64,000 bases of DNA. Origin: Paramecium pentaurelia. Its lineage: Eukaryota; Ciliophora; Oligohymenophorea; Peniculida; Parameciidae. Within the stretch, counting starts at the first letter, position 1; each line of letters opens with the position of its first letter. Under the pieces are notes generated by a model. That model did not search any database, had not been told where the DNA came from, and saw only the letters and a list, made by a program, of their open reading frames with translations. Positions 35,234-47,254 of this stretch are shown here, piece by piece. The stretch is taken from NCBI GenBank assembly GCA_905183005.1, contig CAJJDO010000158.1, forward strand, positions 183,458 through 247,457, read 5' to 3'. The position numbers and the translations under genes are program-made.

Positions 35234-35914
35234 ATATAAAATAAAGAGATTTTATTTTATTTATATAATACTTAAAAATAAGTTTACATACATAAATTTA
35301 ATTATATTTTACGAGACTTTTTTTTATTTAAATACAAATTTTACTCAAAACAATAAATTATTAATTTCATTTAAGTTATAACAGAAGAAGAATATTTTAA
35401 AAAGTGTTAACTTTCGGTTTGATTAAGGTATTTATATAAGCTTTATGGGATGAAAAACAAGACTAGATTAGAGAATCAACTACAAATATGAAATTCTTAG
35501 CTTAATTTTGGTTATTTATAAAAATATTTTATTTGTTAATAAAATTGCTGAATAAAATATTATAAAACACAAAATATAATTTTTGATAAAGAATTTGATT
35601 AGTATTAATTTTTCAAATATTAAATAATATATAATTTTTGGATATCTCTTTATTTTTAATTTTCTAATTATTTTATTTAAATTAAGATAAGTAGATTATC
35701 TATATAAATTTGAAATCAAAGAAAGAAAAATGAATAAATAATATTATTCAAAGTATTTATATATTATAATAAATATTTTGAATATTTTCGATTATATTTG
35801 CTTATAAATTCTATTTAAAAGAAAATCTAAATTTGCTAGGTTCTTTATCTCATTAAATAAGTAAGTGAAATTAAATTAATATTGATGTACTATTTTATTT
35901 TTTAAATTCAACAA
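35234..35914. other. 680-bp AT-rich interval
   Basis: Contains one short plus-strand coding-like scrap near 35430-35520 (QALWDEKQDQIRESTTNMKF). No gene assignable. Confidence 0.5.
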
Positions 35915-37411
35915 TCATTTGGCCAATTCAAATATTTTTATATCATCTTGTTTTATAGATATTGCAAGTTATTCATCTTACATTATTGGATATATTTCAT
36001 ACTACTCAAATAGAAGGATTTGTCTTCCTGTAGAAATATGATACAATTCTACTTGATTTTATTGATATTTTAAACATATCACTGTCTAATTTTTTAAAAG
36101 ATAAGAATTGTGAATGCATTTTTTAGATGAAATAGGTATTTTTCTAATAATTTTATTAGTTATTAAATTTAAAAGTATCAAAAATGATTTACATATAGAA
36201 GATTCACGTGTTAGTACAATAGTATTATTTTTTACTATGTATGTGAATGAATAATTATGATAAATGCTATTGTAGTTATATTTTTCATAATTAGCAAATA
36301 TAATTCTTTTTATACATTATAATTTATTTAAATGTATAACTTCAAATATTTCATTTTTATTTTGAAGAGATTAATGATATTTGATAAATGAGTTAATAAT
36401 TGAATTATAGGAAATGAAAAATTCATTATTTGGCCGATTACTTGTAAATATACCCTATTTCTAAATTATCTCATTATCATCTGGATTAAATTTTAGATAA
36501 CCATTTAATTCTAGTTAAATGAGGTTGTCTCCAATCACTTAAAATCTTACATTTTTCTTAATTAATTTTGGGTTTTATCTAGGATTTAAATTTATCTAAT
36601 AATAAGTATCTTCTACGCAGACATAAATAATATTCCTTTATTCTAGTAAATAAGATTGAATTAGATCATCATTTAAATAATCTAAGTCTAAAGATTCAAT
36701 TAAAATATCCTCATAGATATTTGCTTTACTACTCAAGTCATAAATTGAAATAAAAATAATTGGATCATATCCTTGATTCTTAATTTATTTTAATACCTCT
36801 TTATTTTTGAGAGTAGACATATATTCTGATTCAGTTTTGTATTTTAAGATTAAGAAATAATTTGATAAAACCTTAGAATATAATATGTGATATTAGCATT
36901 TTGGAATTTTAATACAAAGAACAGGAATTGATGCTTCATCATAAAAATATTATTTAATAATGCTTTATAAATTCATGGAAGCATTATCAATTTTTTATAT
37001 TAGTATTTGATCTTCAAATAACTGTTTAAAAAGAATTCTCTTCTTACAATAAGTTTATAAATCTGCCTCAGTTAAGCTGTTGTTTTATTGAAATTCTTTT
37101 GAATTTTAAAGTAAAACTTTAATTGGCTCTGTAATATTAAGTTTGTTTAGAAAAATTGTATTTGAAGTTAATTCAACTAAATTATTTGATATGAAGAATG
37201 CTTTTATCTGCTGGTATTCTTACACAATTTCACTTATCTATTCAACATTTACTTAAGATTATTTTTATAAAACCTTAACACATGAATGACAGGTTATTTA
37301 ACTAATAGTCTATGAAATAACAACACAACATCCAGATATAAGATCAAATTTTCTATTGCACTTATTACATCTCCAATTTATAGAAGCAATTTAAGTTTAT
37401 TTATTTTTCAT
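35915..37411 (-). CDS. Hypothetical protein with N-terminal Cys-rich (zinc-ribbon-like) motif
   Basis: ATG at 37409-37411 (MKNKQTQIASINWRCNKC), TGA at 35915-35917; one exon, 498 residues without interruption. The N-terminus holds WRCNKCNRKFDLISGCC and, 12 residues later, ITCHSCVKV: two CxxC pairs plus a CC, as in zinc ribbons or degenerate RING/B-box folds. The middle is helical. The second half has strand-rich, propeller-like segments: NIIYVCVEDTYYQINLNPR, LIQLELNGYLKFNPDDNEII, NQVELYHISTGRQILLFE and AISIKQDDIKIFELAK. A Cys-rich module followed by a WD-like propeller is a layout seen in ciliate gene families, but I do not recognise a named one. Confidence 0.75.
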
Positions 37412-37432
37412 AATAAATTTTTATATTTAAAA

Positions 37433-37807
37433 TCATTATTAAATTGATGATATGAAAAATTTTACATTTTAGTAAAATTCAATATATTAATGTTTTGATT
37501 ATTAAAAAGAGGATATTTTATCAAATTTCAATAAATCAACAGAAATAAAGAAAAATATTTGTTCTTATTCCATCTTATGTACTATTCTATTCAGTTATTC
37601 TTCAGAAGAATAGATTGAAGATACAATATTTCCTGCCTTTATTCCGTATTCAATATCTAATCCTTCAACTTTATATTTAAATTATTCTTAATGATAAATT
37701 ATACTTTTAATTGCAAAAAATAAAGCCTAATGGATAAAATGAACGTTATCAATAATATTATATATAGGATTTATAGAGAAATATATTATAATTATTATTT
37801 GGTTTTA
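37433..37807 (-). pseudogene. Open fragment without start codon
   Basis: 125 codons between TGA 37808-37810 and TGA 37433-37435 with good coding character (FKYKVEGLDIEYGIKAGNIV, EQLNRIVHKMEQEQIFFFIS). There is no suitable ATG and no intron that links it to the TPR gene upstream. It may be a decayed exon or the C-terminal exon of a gene whose start I cannot see. Confidence 0.35.
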
Positions 37808-37996
37808 TCAAAAATTAAAATACGAAAATACTTCTATCTATTTTTTAATATTTTATATTCTTACAGCTTCGAGTCATTCTCATAATTTTTCGTAATTTTT
37901 TATACTGCATAAATTTTCTTACAATATTCTAAAAATAAATAAGATTAATTTATTGGTTATTTAATTATGAATTTCTTTTATAATTTTATTTAAAAA

Positions 37997-38846
37997 TCAA
38001 AGTTGACTTTTTTGAAAAGTAGTATCCTGTTTTGCAAGTCTTCTTGCTATAATAGCTTTTTTCAATAGTTTCAAATTATCTAATAGGAATTCATTTTGTA
38101 ATTTTTAAAAAGTAATAACTCCTTTACATTTTAATAAGGCATAAACTAATGATAATTGAAAAAATACTTCTTATAAAATTTATGGCTTCACTTTCTTGAA
38201 ATATCGCATTCACTTCATCTGAACACTTAATGACTTCTAAATTCCTTCTTTGGTTTAGTAGTGCCATAGCTCAATTAGGATATAGAATTGCTTTACCTTT
38301 TTCTTCATAATATCCTCTGTCATTAGGATTATTTAAAATTCCTTGATTCCAACAATCAATAGCCTCCTACATCATATTTTGACAAACTAGATAACAAAAA
38401 AATATTGATATAGTAGTTTAATTAAAGACAATTTACCTCTTGTTTAGTAACCCTTTGAAAAAAATATTCTGAGAAAGACTTTAATCTTTAAAGCCTATGC
38501 TATTTGGTTACTTTAATATTACCTTTCCAAACATAAAAAACTCTATTATTCTTGTTTTTATTGATTTCTTAATCCCAACATTCAGTAGCTTCTTTCCATT
38601 TTCCTAAATTTTATAATGCTTTTGCTAACCATATTAGTTTATTCAGTGTACCTTTTTTGCTTGGAAAAAAGGAGCTCTTTTTAATTTAGCAATTCCTTCA
38701 TCCCAACATTAAACAGCTTCTTACCACTTTTCTTATTTTTCTAAAGCCTTTGCTAAACAAAATTATTAAAATAAACCTTTGCTCTCACAAAACTAATATG
38801 TGCATGTATTATTTTCATCTAGTATTTTTTCTTATGTTTTTTGCAT
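37997..38846 (-). CDS. TPR-repeat protein (short, several introns)
   Basis: ATG at 38844-38846 (MQKTQEKILDENNTCTYQF), TGA at 37997-37999. TPR-like units: CLAKALEKQEKWQEAVQCWD, LAKALQNLGKWKEATECWDQ and EAIDCWNQGILNNPNDRGYY, showing the LG/A-Y..A pattern with CWD in place of CYD. Introns of 22-27 nt were placed near 38500, 38257 and 38127; one around 38400 is longer or unresolved. The 3' part (YALLKCKGVITFQKLQNEF) is helical. The first 400 bp of the gene lie in a repeated block and appear again at 39879-40275. TPR proteins are scaffolds; no partner is implied. Confidence 0.6.
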
Positions 38847-39877
38847 TTTAATATTATACTATAAAAATATAATGTTAATTTAAAATATAAAGAACTCAAG
38901 TTATCATTTAGTTTTTATATTCAATCATATATCTTTTAAACTTTATTTTGTATTAAGTTATAATTAAATTGATTTTCTTAAGATTTTAAAAAATATTTTT
39001 TATCTTAATCAATTATCATGAATTATATTTATCATACAAGCACTAAATCTATTATTCAAATGATTTGAAATAATTAATATATCTGTGATTAAGTATTAAA
39101 CTGAAATCATAACTATCAATTAAGTTATCAAAGTTGAATAAAGATTTTAATGATTTTAAATGCTAATGAAATAGAATATTAAAAATTATAATTAAGAATT
39201 TAAATTATAAATAACTAAAGATTATAGTAAGATATGTCTAAAATCTATAAATCAACTTTTATCCAATATTTTTGGTTTGAACTAAAAAATTAATCCTAGC
39301 TATTATTCTTTAATTTAATTAATGCAGACAAAATATTTAAAAAGAAAAAATATTTATTAATGAAATTAATTGAATCTTGTTATTTATTATGTTTTGATTT
39401 TCAAGGTTAAATTCAAATAATTTAGTTTAAATACTTTTAATAATCTAATAGAAATATAAGATAAATGTTACTCTATCATAATATATTTACTGATTATGTA
39501 TGATAAGTAAAAATCTATATTAAGTTGTTGATATTAATAAATAATATTATATCAAATAAATTCAAAACATAATTAAAAAAAGCATTTATTTAATTATTAA
39601 ATACCAATTAAAGATTTTCCTTTAAAAAAAATCATATTTATATTAAATTATCAAGAAAAGGATTATAATCTGATTTACAATATATTATTCAAATATATTT
39701 TAAATAATTAAATCAATAATGATTAGAATCCCAAAAATATAATTAAAATTATTAGAGATTAATAAAAAAAGACAGTATTTATATAATATTACTCCTATTT
39801 TATGTTAATAAAATGAATGATTGTTAGATTTGAAAATAAAGAAATATTTTAAACTATAAATGCAAAGACTTATATTT
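38451..39877. repeat. 1.43-kb direct repeat, copy 1
   Basis: Identical to 39879-41306 over its whole length as far as I can read, except for one A fewer in a short A-run (CTAAAGCC here at about 38749, CTAAAAGCC in copy 2). It contains the 5' part of the TPR gene and about 1 kb of gene-free upstream DNA (38847-39877), in which I see no other gene. Confidence 0.95.
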
Positions 39878-39878
39878 N
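39878..39878. other. Single N at the repeat junction
   Basis: One unknown base exactly between the two copies of the 1.43-kb repeat. This is the usual mark of two contigs placed side by side whose ends overlap. Confidence 0.95.
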
Positions 39879-41306
39879 CCCTTTGAAAAAAATATTCTGA
39901 GAAAGACTTTAATCTTTAAAGCCTATGCTATTTGGTTACTTTAATATTACCTTTCCAAACATAAAAAACTCTATTATTCTTGTTTTTATTGATTTCTTAA
40001 TCCCAACATTCAGTAGCTTCTTTCCATTTTCCTAAATTTTATAATGCTTTTGCTAACCATATTAGTTTATTCAGTGTACCTTTTTTGCTTGGAAAAAAGG
40101 AGCTCTTTTTAATTTAGCAATTCCTTCATCCCAACATTAAACAGCTTCTTACCACTTTTCTTATTTTTCTAAAAGCCTTTGCTAAACAAAATTATTAAAA
40201 TAAACCTTTGCTCTCACAAAACTAATATGTGCATGTATTATTTTCATCTAGTATTTTTTCTTATGTTTTTTGCATTTTAATATTATACTATAAAAATATA
40301 ATGTTAATTTAAAATATAAAGAACTCAAGTTATCATTTAGTTTTTATATTCAATCATATATCTTTTAAACTTTATTTTGTATTAAGTTATAATTAAATTG
40401 ATTTTCTTAAGATTTTAAAAAATATTTTTTATCTTAATCAATTATCATGAATTATATTTATCATACAAGCACTAAATCTATTATTCAAATGATTTGAAAT
40501 AATTAATATATCTGTGATTAAGTATTAAACTGAAATCATAACTATCAATTAAGTTATCAAAGTTGAATAAAGATTTTAATGATTTTAAATGCTAATGAAA
40601 TAGAATATTAAAAATTATAATTAAGAATTTAAATTATAAATAACTAAAGATTATAGTAAGATATGTCTAAAATCTATAAATCAACTTTTATCCAATATTT
40701 TTGGTTTGAACTAAAAAATTAATCCTAGCTATTATTCTTTAATTTAATTAATGCAGACAAAATATTTAAAAAGAAAAAATATTTATTAATGAAATTAATT
40801 GAATCTTGTTATTTATTATGTTTTGATTTTCAAGGTTAAATTCAAATAATTTAGTTTAAATACTTTTAATAATCTAATAGAAATATAAGATAAATGTTAC
40901 TCTATCATAATATATTTACTGATTATGTATGATAAGTAAAAATCTATATTAAGTTGTTGATATTAATAAATAATATTATATCAAATAAATTCAAAACATA
41001 ATTAAAAAAAGCATTTATTTAATTATTAAATACCAATTAAAGATTTTCCTTTAAAAAAAATCATATTTATATTAAATTATCAAGAAAAGGATTATAATCT
41101 GATTTACAATATATTATTCAAATATATTTTAAATAATTAAATCAATAATGATTAGAATCCCAAAAATATAATTAAAATTATTAGAGATTAATAAAAAAAG
41201 ACAGTATTTATATAATATTACTCCTATTTTATGTTAATAAAATGAATGATTGTTAGATTTGAAAATAAAGAAATATTTTAAACTATAAATGCAAAGACTT
41301 ATATTT
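39879..41306. repeat. 1.43-kb direct repeat, copy 2 with truncated, frameshifted TPR gene 5' end
   Basis: Repeats copy 1 with one extra A (about 40170-40175), which breaks the TPR reading frame in LAKALEK. The TPR start ATG is at 40273-40275 here, and the gene is cut at 39879. Copy 1 has the correct frame and continues into the rest of the gene, so copy 2 is most likely a contig-end duplicate. Confidence 0.92.
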
Positions 41307-41485
41307 GTTCTAAAATACATTTAATTATAAATCTATAAGAAGTAATTTATTCAACCATAGCTTTTCAATCTGGATATAACATTTATTAAAGAATTTGAAA
41401 TTACAATTTAGATTTAATCAGAAATATTTAGTATAAATATTCATAGTTTTTATAAATAAATTTTTATAAGTTTAATTATAAATAA

Positions 41486-43963
41486 ATGGTCAATTTAATA
41501 TTGAATCAGATAACAAAAAGCATGAATAATCAGGATAATATTAGAAATATTTGTGTATTTGCAAATATGGATCATGGTAGATAAACTATAATAGATCAAT
41601 TACTTAATAAAGCTGGCATTAATCTTATTGATTAATCTAAAGAAGCAATAATTATTAATAATACTACTCCTACTAACTTATCATTGTATTATGAATTCGA
41701 AAATTAATCTAATGGTGTAATATAATAATATCTATTCAATTTAATCGATTTTCCCAGATTACCAAATTTTAATTCTGAAACCATCTTATCATCATTGAGA
41801 GTATCAGATGGAATCTTAATAATTGTAGATTATATAGAAGGAATTAGTACATCAACAGAATCCCTATTGAGAATGTGTATGAAAGAGAAAGTCAAACCTG
41901 TGTTAATGGTGAATAAATTAGATAGAGCTATTTTAGAATTATAATAGGATAGTGAAACTATTTATAATACTCTAGTCTAAATAATAGAACAAATAAATAT
42001 GATCATATTTGGATACTAATAAGATGACATGGGTGATCTATTGATAAAACCAGAATAAGGAACAGTATCATTTGGATCAGGAAAGGATGGTTGGGCATTA
42101 ACATGTACTAAATTTGCTGAATTTTATGCTTCTAAATTTAATACAGAATCAAAAAAGTTATAAGAAAAGTTTTGGGGAGAAAATTACTTTGATTCTGAAA
42201 CTAAATGCTGGGTTAATGAGAATTAAAGTAATATTGGTAAAGAATTAAAAAGAACATTTGTATAATTTATTTTAGATCCAATTTGCAAAATGGTTAAGGC
42301 AATAATGGATGGTAACATTTAAATTGTAATTAAAATGTTGAATGTATTAGGATTATAATTAAATGAATAAGATTAAGGTTTGATTGGTAAGTAATTATTA
42401 TAAACTGTGATGTCAAAATGGATTAATGTTTCAGATAATTTGATTTAGATGATTATCTATCATTTACCATCACCTAAATAAGCTCAGTAGTATAGGACAT
42501 CATATTTCTATGAAGGATCATAAAATAATTAAGTTGCTTAATCAATAAAGAATTGTAATCCAAATGGACCTTTCGTAATGTTTATATCTAAAGTAATATA
42601 AGTTGGAAGAGATAATTATATAGCATTTGGGAGAATATTTTCTGGAACAATCAAATAAGATTAGTAAATCAGAATAATGGGATCTAATTTTAAGCCATGT
42701 TCAAAAGATGATATATTTATTAGATAGATTGGAAAGACAGCATGGATTAATGGTAGAATGGTTGAATATATTGAATAAGGTATTCCATGTGGAAATGTTA
42801 TTGGATTAATTGGAGATTCTAATGTTTTAACCAATTCAAGTACAATATCTGATCATCCTGAATGTCATTTGATTAGACCAATTAAAAATTCTGTTTATCC
42901 AGTTGTTAAAATGGCCATATCACCAAAAAATCCTCATGAATTACCTAAGCTAATAGAAGGATTAAGAAGATTAGCTCAAATAAACTAACTCATAGATTAT
43001 TCAATTGAAGATTCAGGTTAACATTTTATATCTGGATGCAGCGAAGCACATTTATAAATTGCCTTAAATGAACTTGAAGACAATCTAAATGGTATTTAAT
43101 TAGATAAATCTGATCCAATTGTTGTCTATAAGGAAACTGTTACTGCTTCTTCTTAAATTATTTGTATGGCCAAATCTGAAAATTAACATAATAGATTCTA
43201 TGCATAAGCTGTTTCTCTTGATGAAAATCTATAAATTGCTATTGAAAAAGGCTTAATCACAAATAATCCTTAAAGTCGAGCCAATATATTAACATATGAA
43301 TATGATTGGAATAAGAATGAGGCTTTGAAAATATGGACATTTGGTCCTAATGATACTGGCCCTAATATTCTATGTAATCAAACTACTGCAGTTCAATACT
43401 TAAATGAAATCAAAGAATCAATGTAGTTTGCTTGGTAGATCTCAACAAAGGAAGGAGCTCTATGTTAAGAAAATATGAGAGGTGTTAGAGTAAATATCTT
43501 AGATTGTGTTTTGAGTGCAGAAACAATTTATAGAGGAGAAGGTTAAATTATACCAACAGCTCGTAGACTATATTCTGCTTGTGAGTTAACTGCATAGCCT
43601 AGACTATAAGAACCAATCTTATTAACTGAAGTTACTGTTCCAAACTAAGTTACAGCTGGTGTATATTAATGTCTTAGTATAAGAAAAGGAATAATAATTG
43701 AGGAAGAATAGATAGTTGGAACATAACTAACAAGAATTAAATCTTATCTATCTGTGGCTTAATCAATAGGATATTCATCACATCTTAGAATCTTAACTTA
43801 AGGTTAAGCATATCCTTAATGCGAATTTGATCATTGGGCAATTATAGGGGGAGATCCATTTGAACACGGATCCTTAGCTAATGAATTAGTTCTAAATATT
43901 CGTAAAAGAAAAGGATTAGGAAATAAATTACCTAATATAGATGAATATCTTAATCAATCATGA
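41486..43963 (+). CDS. Divergent EF2 paralogue with altered GTPase motifs and no diphthamide histidine
   Basis: ATG at 41486, TGA at 43961-43963; one exon, 825 residues, close to eEF2 length. Domain order is that of eEF2: G domain with NKLDRA intact (G4), domain II with GRIFSGTIK, domain III with GLRRLAQ and SGCSEAHLQIALNELE, domain IV with EGALCQENMRGVRVNILD and EGQIIPTARRLYSACE, domain V with ITEVTVPNQVTAGVY-like LLTEVTVPNQ and GGDPFEHGSLANELV. Changes: P-loop FANMDHGRQT instead of AHVDHGKST, so the Lys is Arg and the Ser Gln; G3 reads IDFPRL for DSPGH; the loop that carries diphthamide reads AETIYRGEGQ, with Tyr682 (43529-43531) where eEF2 has His. It is full-length and uninterrupted, so it is probably expressed; it may not hydrolyse GTP normally. 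Confidence 0.9.
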
Positions 43964-44358
43964 TTTTATTTCTATATTTAGATTAATTATATTTTATATT
44001 GAGACTAAGATTTAACTATTCTTAATATTACTTAGTGAATGATCAAAAAATTAAAAATCTATATAATTTTTGTATTTTGGAAAGGAATTATTATTATAAT
44101 TAAGTTTTCATAAAGATTATTAACTATTAAGTTTAATTAATGTTTGAAATTATTTCAAACGTCATTAAAATATTAATCAATATTATTATAATTTAATATA
44201 ATCTTTTGGATATTTTAATCATTTAATTACAGATCACACTCTTTCTAACATTAATTTATTTAATTGTAAATATCTAACAATCACTCTAATATATATAATT
44301 AATTTATATCTAAAAAATAATTAAAATAAATTTATATTTAACTGAATAATATTAATTT
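43964..44358. other. 395-bp intergenic interval
   Basis: Very AT-rich. Lies between the convergent EF2-like gene and the two-TM protein gene. No gene, RNA or repeat seen. Confidence 0.6.
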
Positions 44359-45864
44359 TCAAGATTATTTTATTAATAATTCTAAAGGGTCTATGTTTTG
44401 ACTTTGAGGTTCTAAATCAATAGATTCTACAGGTTTAACACATAACCTGTTAGATTCCTTAATACTTACTAAGGCAATTTAATTAAGGTCGATTTTAGCA
44501 CCCATTTAATGGCTTTAGATTAATACCATATCACCAAACTTTTGTTAAAGAATAAATTAAATTCTAGATATTTCATATAATATATTATTAAGTTTACATT
44601 TTTCTTTTGCCCTTGCCTATAGTATTAGATATTTTTCTTATAAATTAGATGATTTAAATTGATTATTGTTTTTGTAAAATGAAATATTAAATTAATTAAA
44701 AATATCAAGTTTAAATTCTTTGAATTCTGGGTAATACATTGTTATAATTTCATTTAATAATTCATTCTCTAATAATTTAGTATTGTAATATAATAATAAA
44801 TGTTTTAATAGAAATATTAATTAGACAATTGATCCTATTTAGGCTAATATTTGACCTAATTTTGGATGTGTTATTTCTTCTTTAATTGATATATTGTCTA
44901 TTCTAATAAGATAACAACCATAACTATCAAAATTATAAGTAAAATTTGACATTGAATTAATTATTTTTTATGAAAATGAATTATCAATTACTTAATTAAT
45001 GAATTCATAATTATTCAGAAATGAGAAATGTTCAAAATTATTAAATACTATACCACTATCAATTATAGTTTCCTATTATTTTAATAGAATTTAAGAATAT
45101 TGAGGCATATTTACATCGAAACTAGTATAATATAACTTATTGAAATATTCAAATTCCTATGTTATATAATTCAATTAGCTTAATTTAATATTCAGAAATA
45201 AAAATCCATGATATTTGGAAAGGTAAGTATTAATAGTATTCTCATCTGCGCAATTACTTCCATTTATAGCAAATACTTCCGAACATCTTGCTAAAACTAT
45301 TAAATACTATCTTTATTCTTGATATTTTTCATCCTTATATTCTAAAGTATTTAAAATTAGAGATGCATTATTTAATTTAATAAGATAAGGTTATTCTTGA
45401 CTACTAAATAAAGCAATTGGTTTTTCATATATTGTTTTATCTTTATAAGTAAATAAAAGAGGAGTGATTATATTATTTTCTTTTTAAAATGGATCGATAT
45501 CCCCTGAAAAGTCTTACAAAGATATTTAAATAGTTGAATCTTGCAATTAAAATTCAGTATAACCTAAAGTTTATTACTTTGAACTTATATTTGGAGCTAT
45601 TGAGTAACTCATCCATAATATTATTACATAAAAAAAGTAAAATAGACTAATACTTCCTAAACTCAAGGTTACTATTCCACCAAGTTTGCTTTAATGAAGT
45701 GGATTATTGTTATTTGTTAATAGAAAAATTGGTACACCAAAAACATCTATTTTTTAGATTGCATTCAATATTATGTTCATAAATTCTTAATTTATTTTTA
45801 AATTAAAATATAGTACTAAAGAATTCATTTTAAATATTGCTATTAAAATCTCATGTTTAATCAT
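44359..45864 (-). CDS. Ciliate membrane protein, two or more TM segments, function unknown
   Basis: ATG at 45862-45864 (MIKHEILIAIFKMNSLVL), TGA at 44359-44361; one exon, 501 residues. A downstream ATG at MNSLV is an alternative start. IDVFGVPIFLLTNNNNPLHQ SKLGG (read in two blocks) followed by GIVTLSLGSISLFYFFYVII gives the arrangement short cytosolic segment, then first TM, that I associate with a large ciliate transmembrane-protein family. A long lumenal part has CSEVFAINGSNCADENTIN. A second membrane helix is at IGSIVQLIFLLKHLLLYYN, then a Gln/Lys-rich cytosolic tail with KFGDMVLIQSHQMG. The protein resembles channel- or receptor-like family members in layout only; no function is claimed. 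Confidence 0.7.
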
Positions 45865-47254
45865 TATTTGATTTTATATCATTTATATTTAAATATCATA
45901 ATATTTCCTTATAGTAATCATTTGCATGAAAATCCTGATATATGATATTTAGTACTATTAGGAATTTATCCTTTATAGTAGTTTTTTTTCACCTAAATCT
46001 TGAAATTATAATTCTGATATTAGATATTCAGAAGAATAATGAAAAAAAAACCTCATCAAAAATATGTTATTAAAAGCAAAATTATTTTTCAAAAAAAATT
46101 ATATTCTATCTAATACTAGTTGACTTTAATGCTATTTCATGATTCAATTATAAATTATATCTTATCTTGATATTTTTTCTTATAATAAGTTTATAATTCT
46201 AGATTTTTAATTTTTATTAGACTTGATCTCTTAACAATTTCTTTATTCTATTTCAATATTATAAAAATAAAAAGAGAAATCAAACGAATTATCCTAATAA
46301 GTAAAACCTATAATTTTAATTTAATATTGATCCAAAAAGACAATTAAAGGATTAATCTTAAGGTAAATATTATTATAAAAAATTTAATAATTGATATTAA
46401 GAAAAAAGTAAATAATAATCTAATTCAAGCTTATTAAATAATTACTAAAATTTTGCTTTAGATTGTCACATTTGATTTTTAAATCAATATAAAATAGCTC
46501 CATAGGAAATTTTTGGATCCATATAAGTTTTAATTTTAATGTAATTATGTTAAGTTCTTGTATTCTTAATCAATTCAAAACTTTATTAATAAACCTAGTA
46601 TAAATGATGCTAAAGTTCCTCATTTCCAATAAATATCATAATACAGAAGCATAATTTAGTCAATAGGCTTATACCTTCAAATTATATATCTGATCTCTTT
46701 TGACTAAGATATCTTCAATATCTTTGGTTTACCTATTGTTTCTTTTTTGGGAATTTTATTTAATTAAAGAATGATGAAATGATAATTAAGTAATTGATCA
46801 AATAATCTATTAATTTCGATTAGATTCTAAATCAAAAATAATCTGGATTATTATTTTATTTCAAATAATTATAGAAATTTTTCCATACCATTTTAATTAT
46901 TCTCTCTTTTAGAAATTGAGTACAATAAGTATTTTAGATATAAAGAGAATATAAATTTACATAAATCTTTGTATCGAAACTTAATTAAAATCTTTAAATC
47001 TCAGTGTTAAATTTAAGCTTCCTTTTTAATTTAGTCAGTAGATAATACTCAAAATATTTTTCACATAGCTGTATTGATATGATAAGTTTAATAATTTAGT
47101 ATTTGATGCATTTTTATTAGTATCGATTTATGATAAATTATTGAGCCAAAATGTAATTATAATTCCATAGATAATATTTTGTGATGTATAAAATATACAT
47201 CTGCTCATTATTAAATTATTAATTTCTATTAAATTTCTTAATCAATTTTATTGA
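45865..47254. other. 1.4-kb AT-rich interval with one open fragment
   Basis: Mostly featureless. It contains the minus-strand open fragment listed at 46144-46569 and the short upstream region of the second MORN-like gene. No RNA gene or clear repeat seen. Confidence 0.5.
46144..46569 (-). pseudogene. Open fragment, 141 codons
   Basis: Open between TGA 46570-46572 and TGA 46144-46146, with no good start. The second half reads like protein (FYNIEIEQRNCQEIKSNKNQ, IINLLQEKISRQDIIYN). Could be a decayed exon of the neighbouring membrane-protein gene; no domain recognised. Confidence 0.3.

Noticed and set aside
38451..41306. Segmental duplication, transposon long terminal repeats or CRISPR-like direct repeat
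   Set aside because: Near-perfect identity with a single N at the junction fits unmerged contig ends better; no transposon genes or terminal motifs are present.
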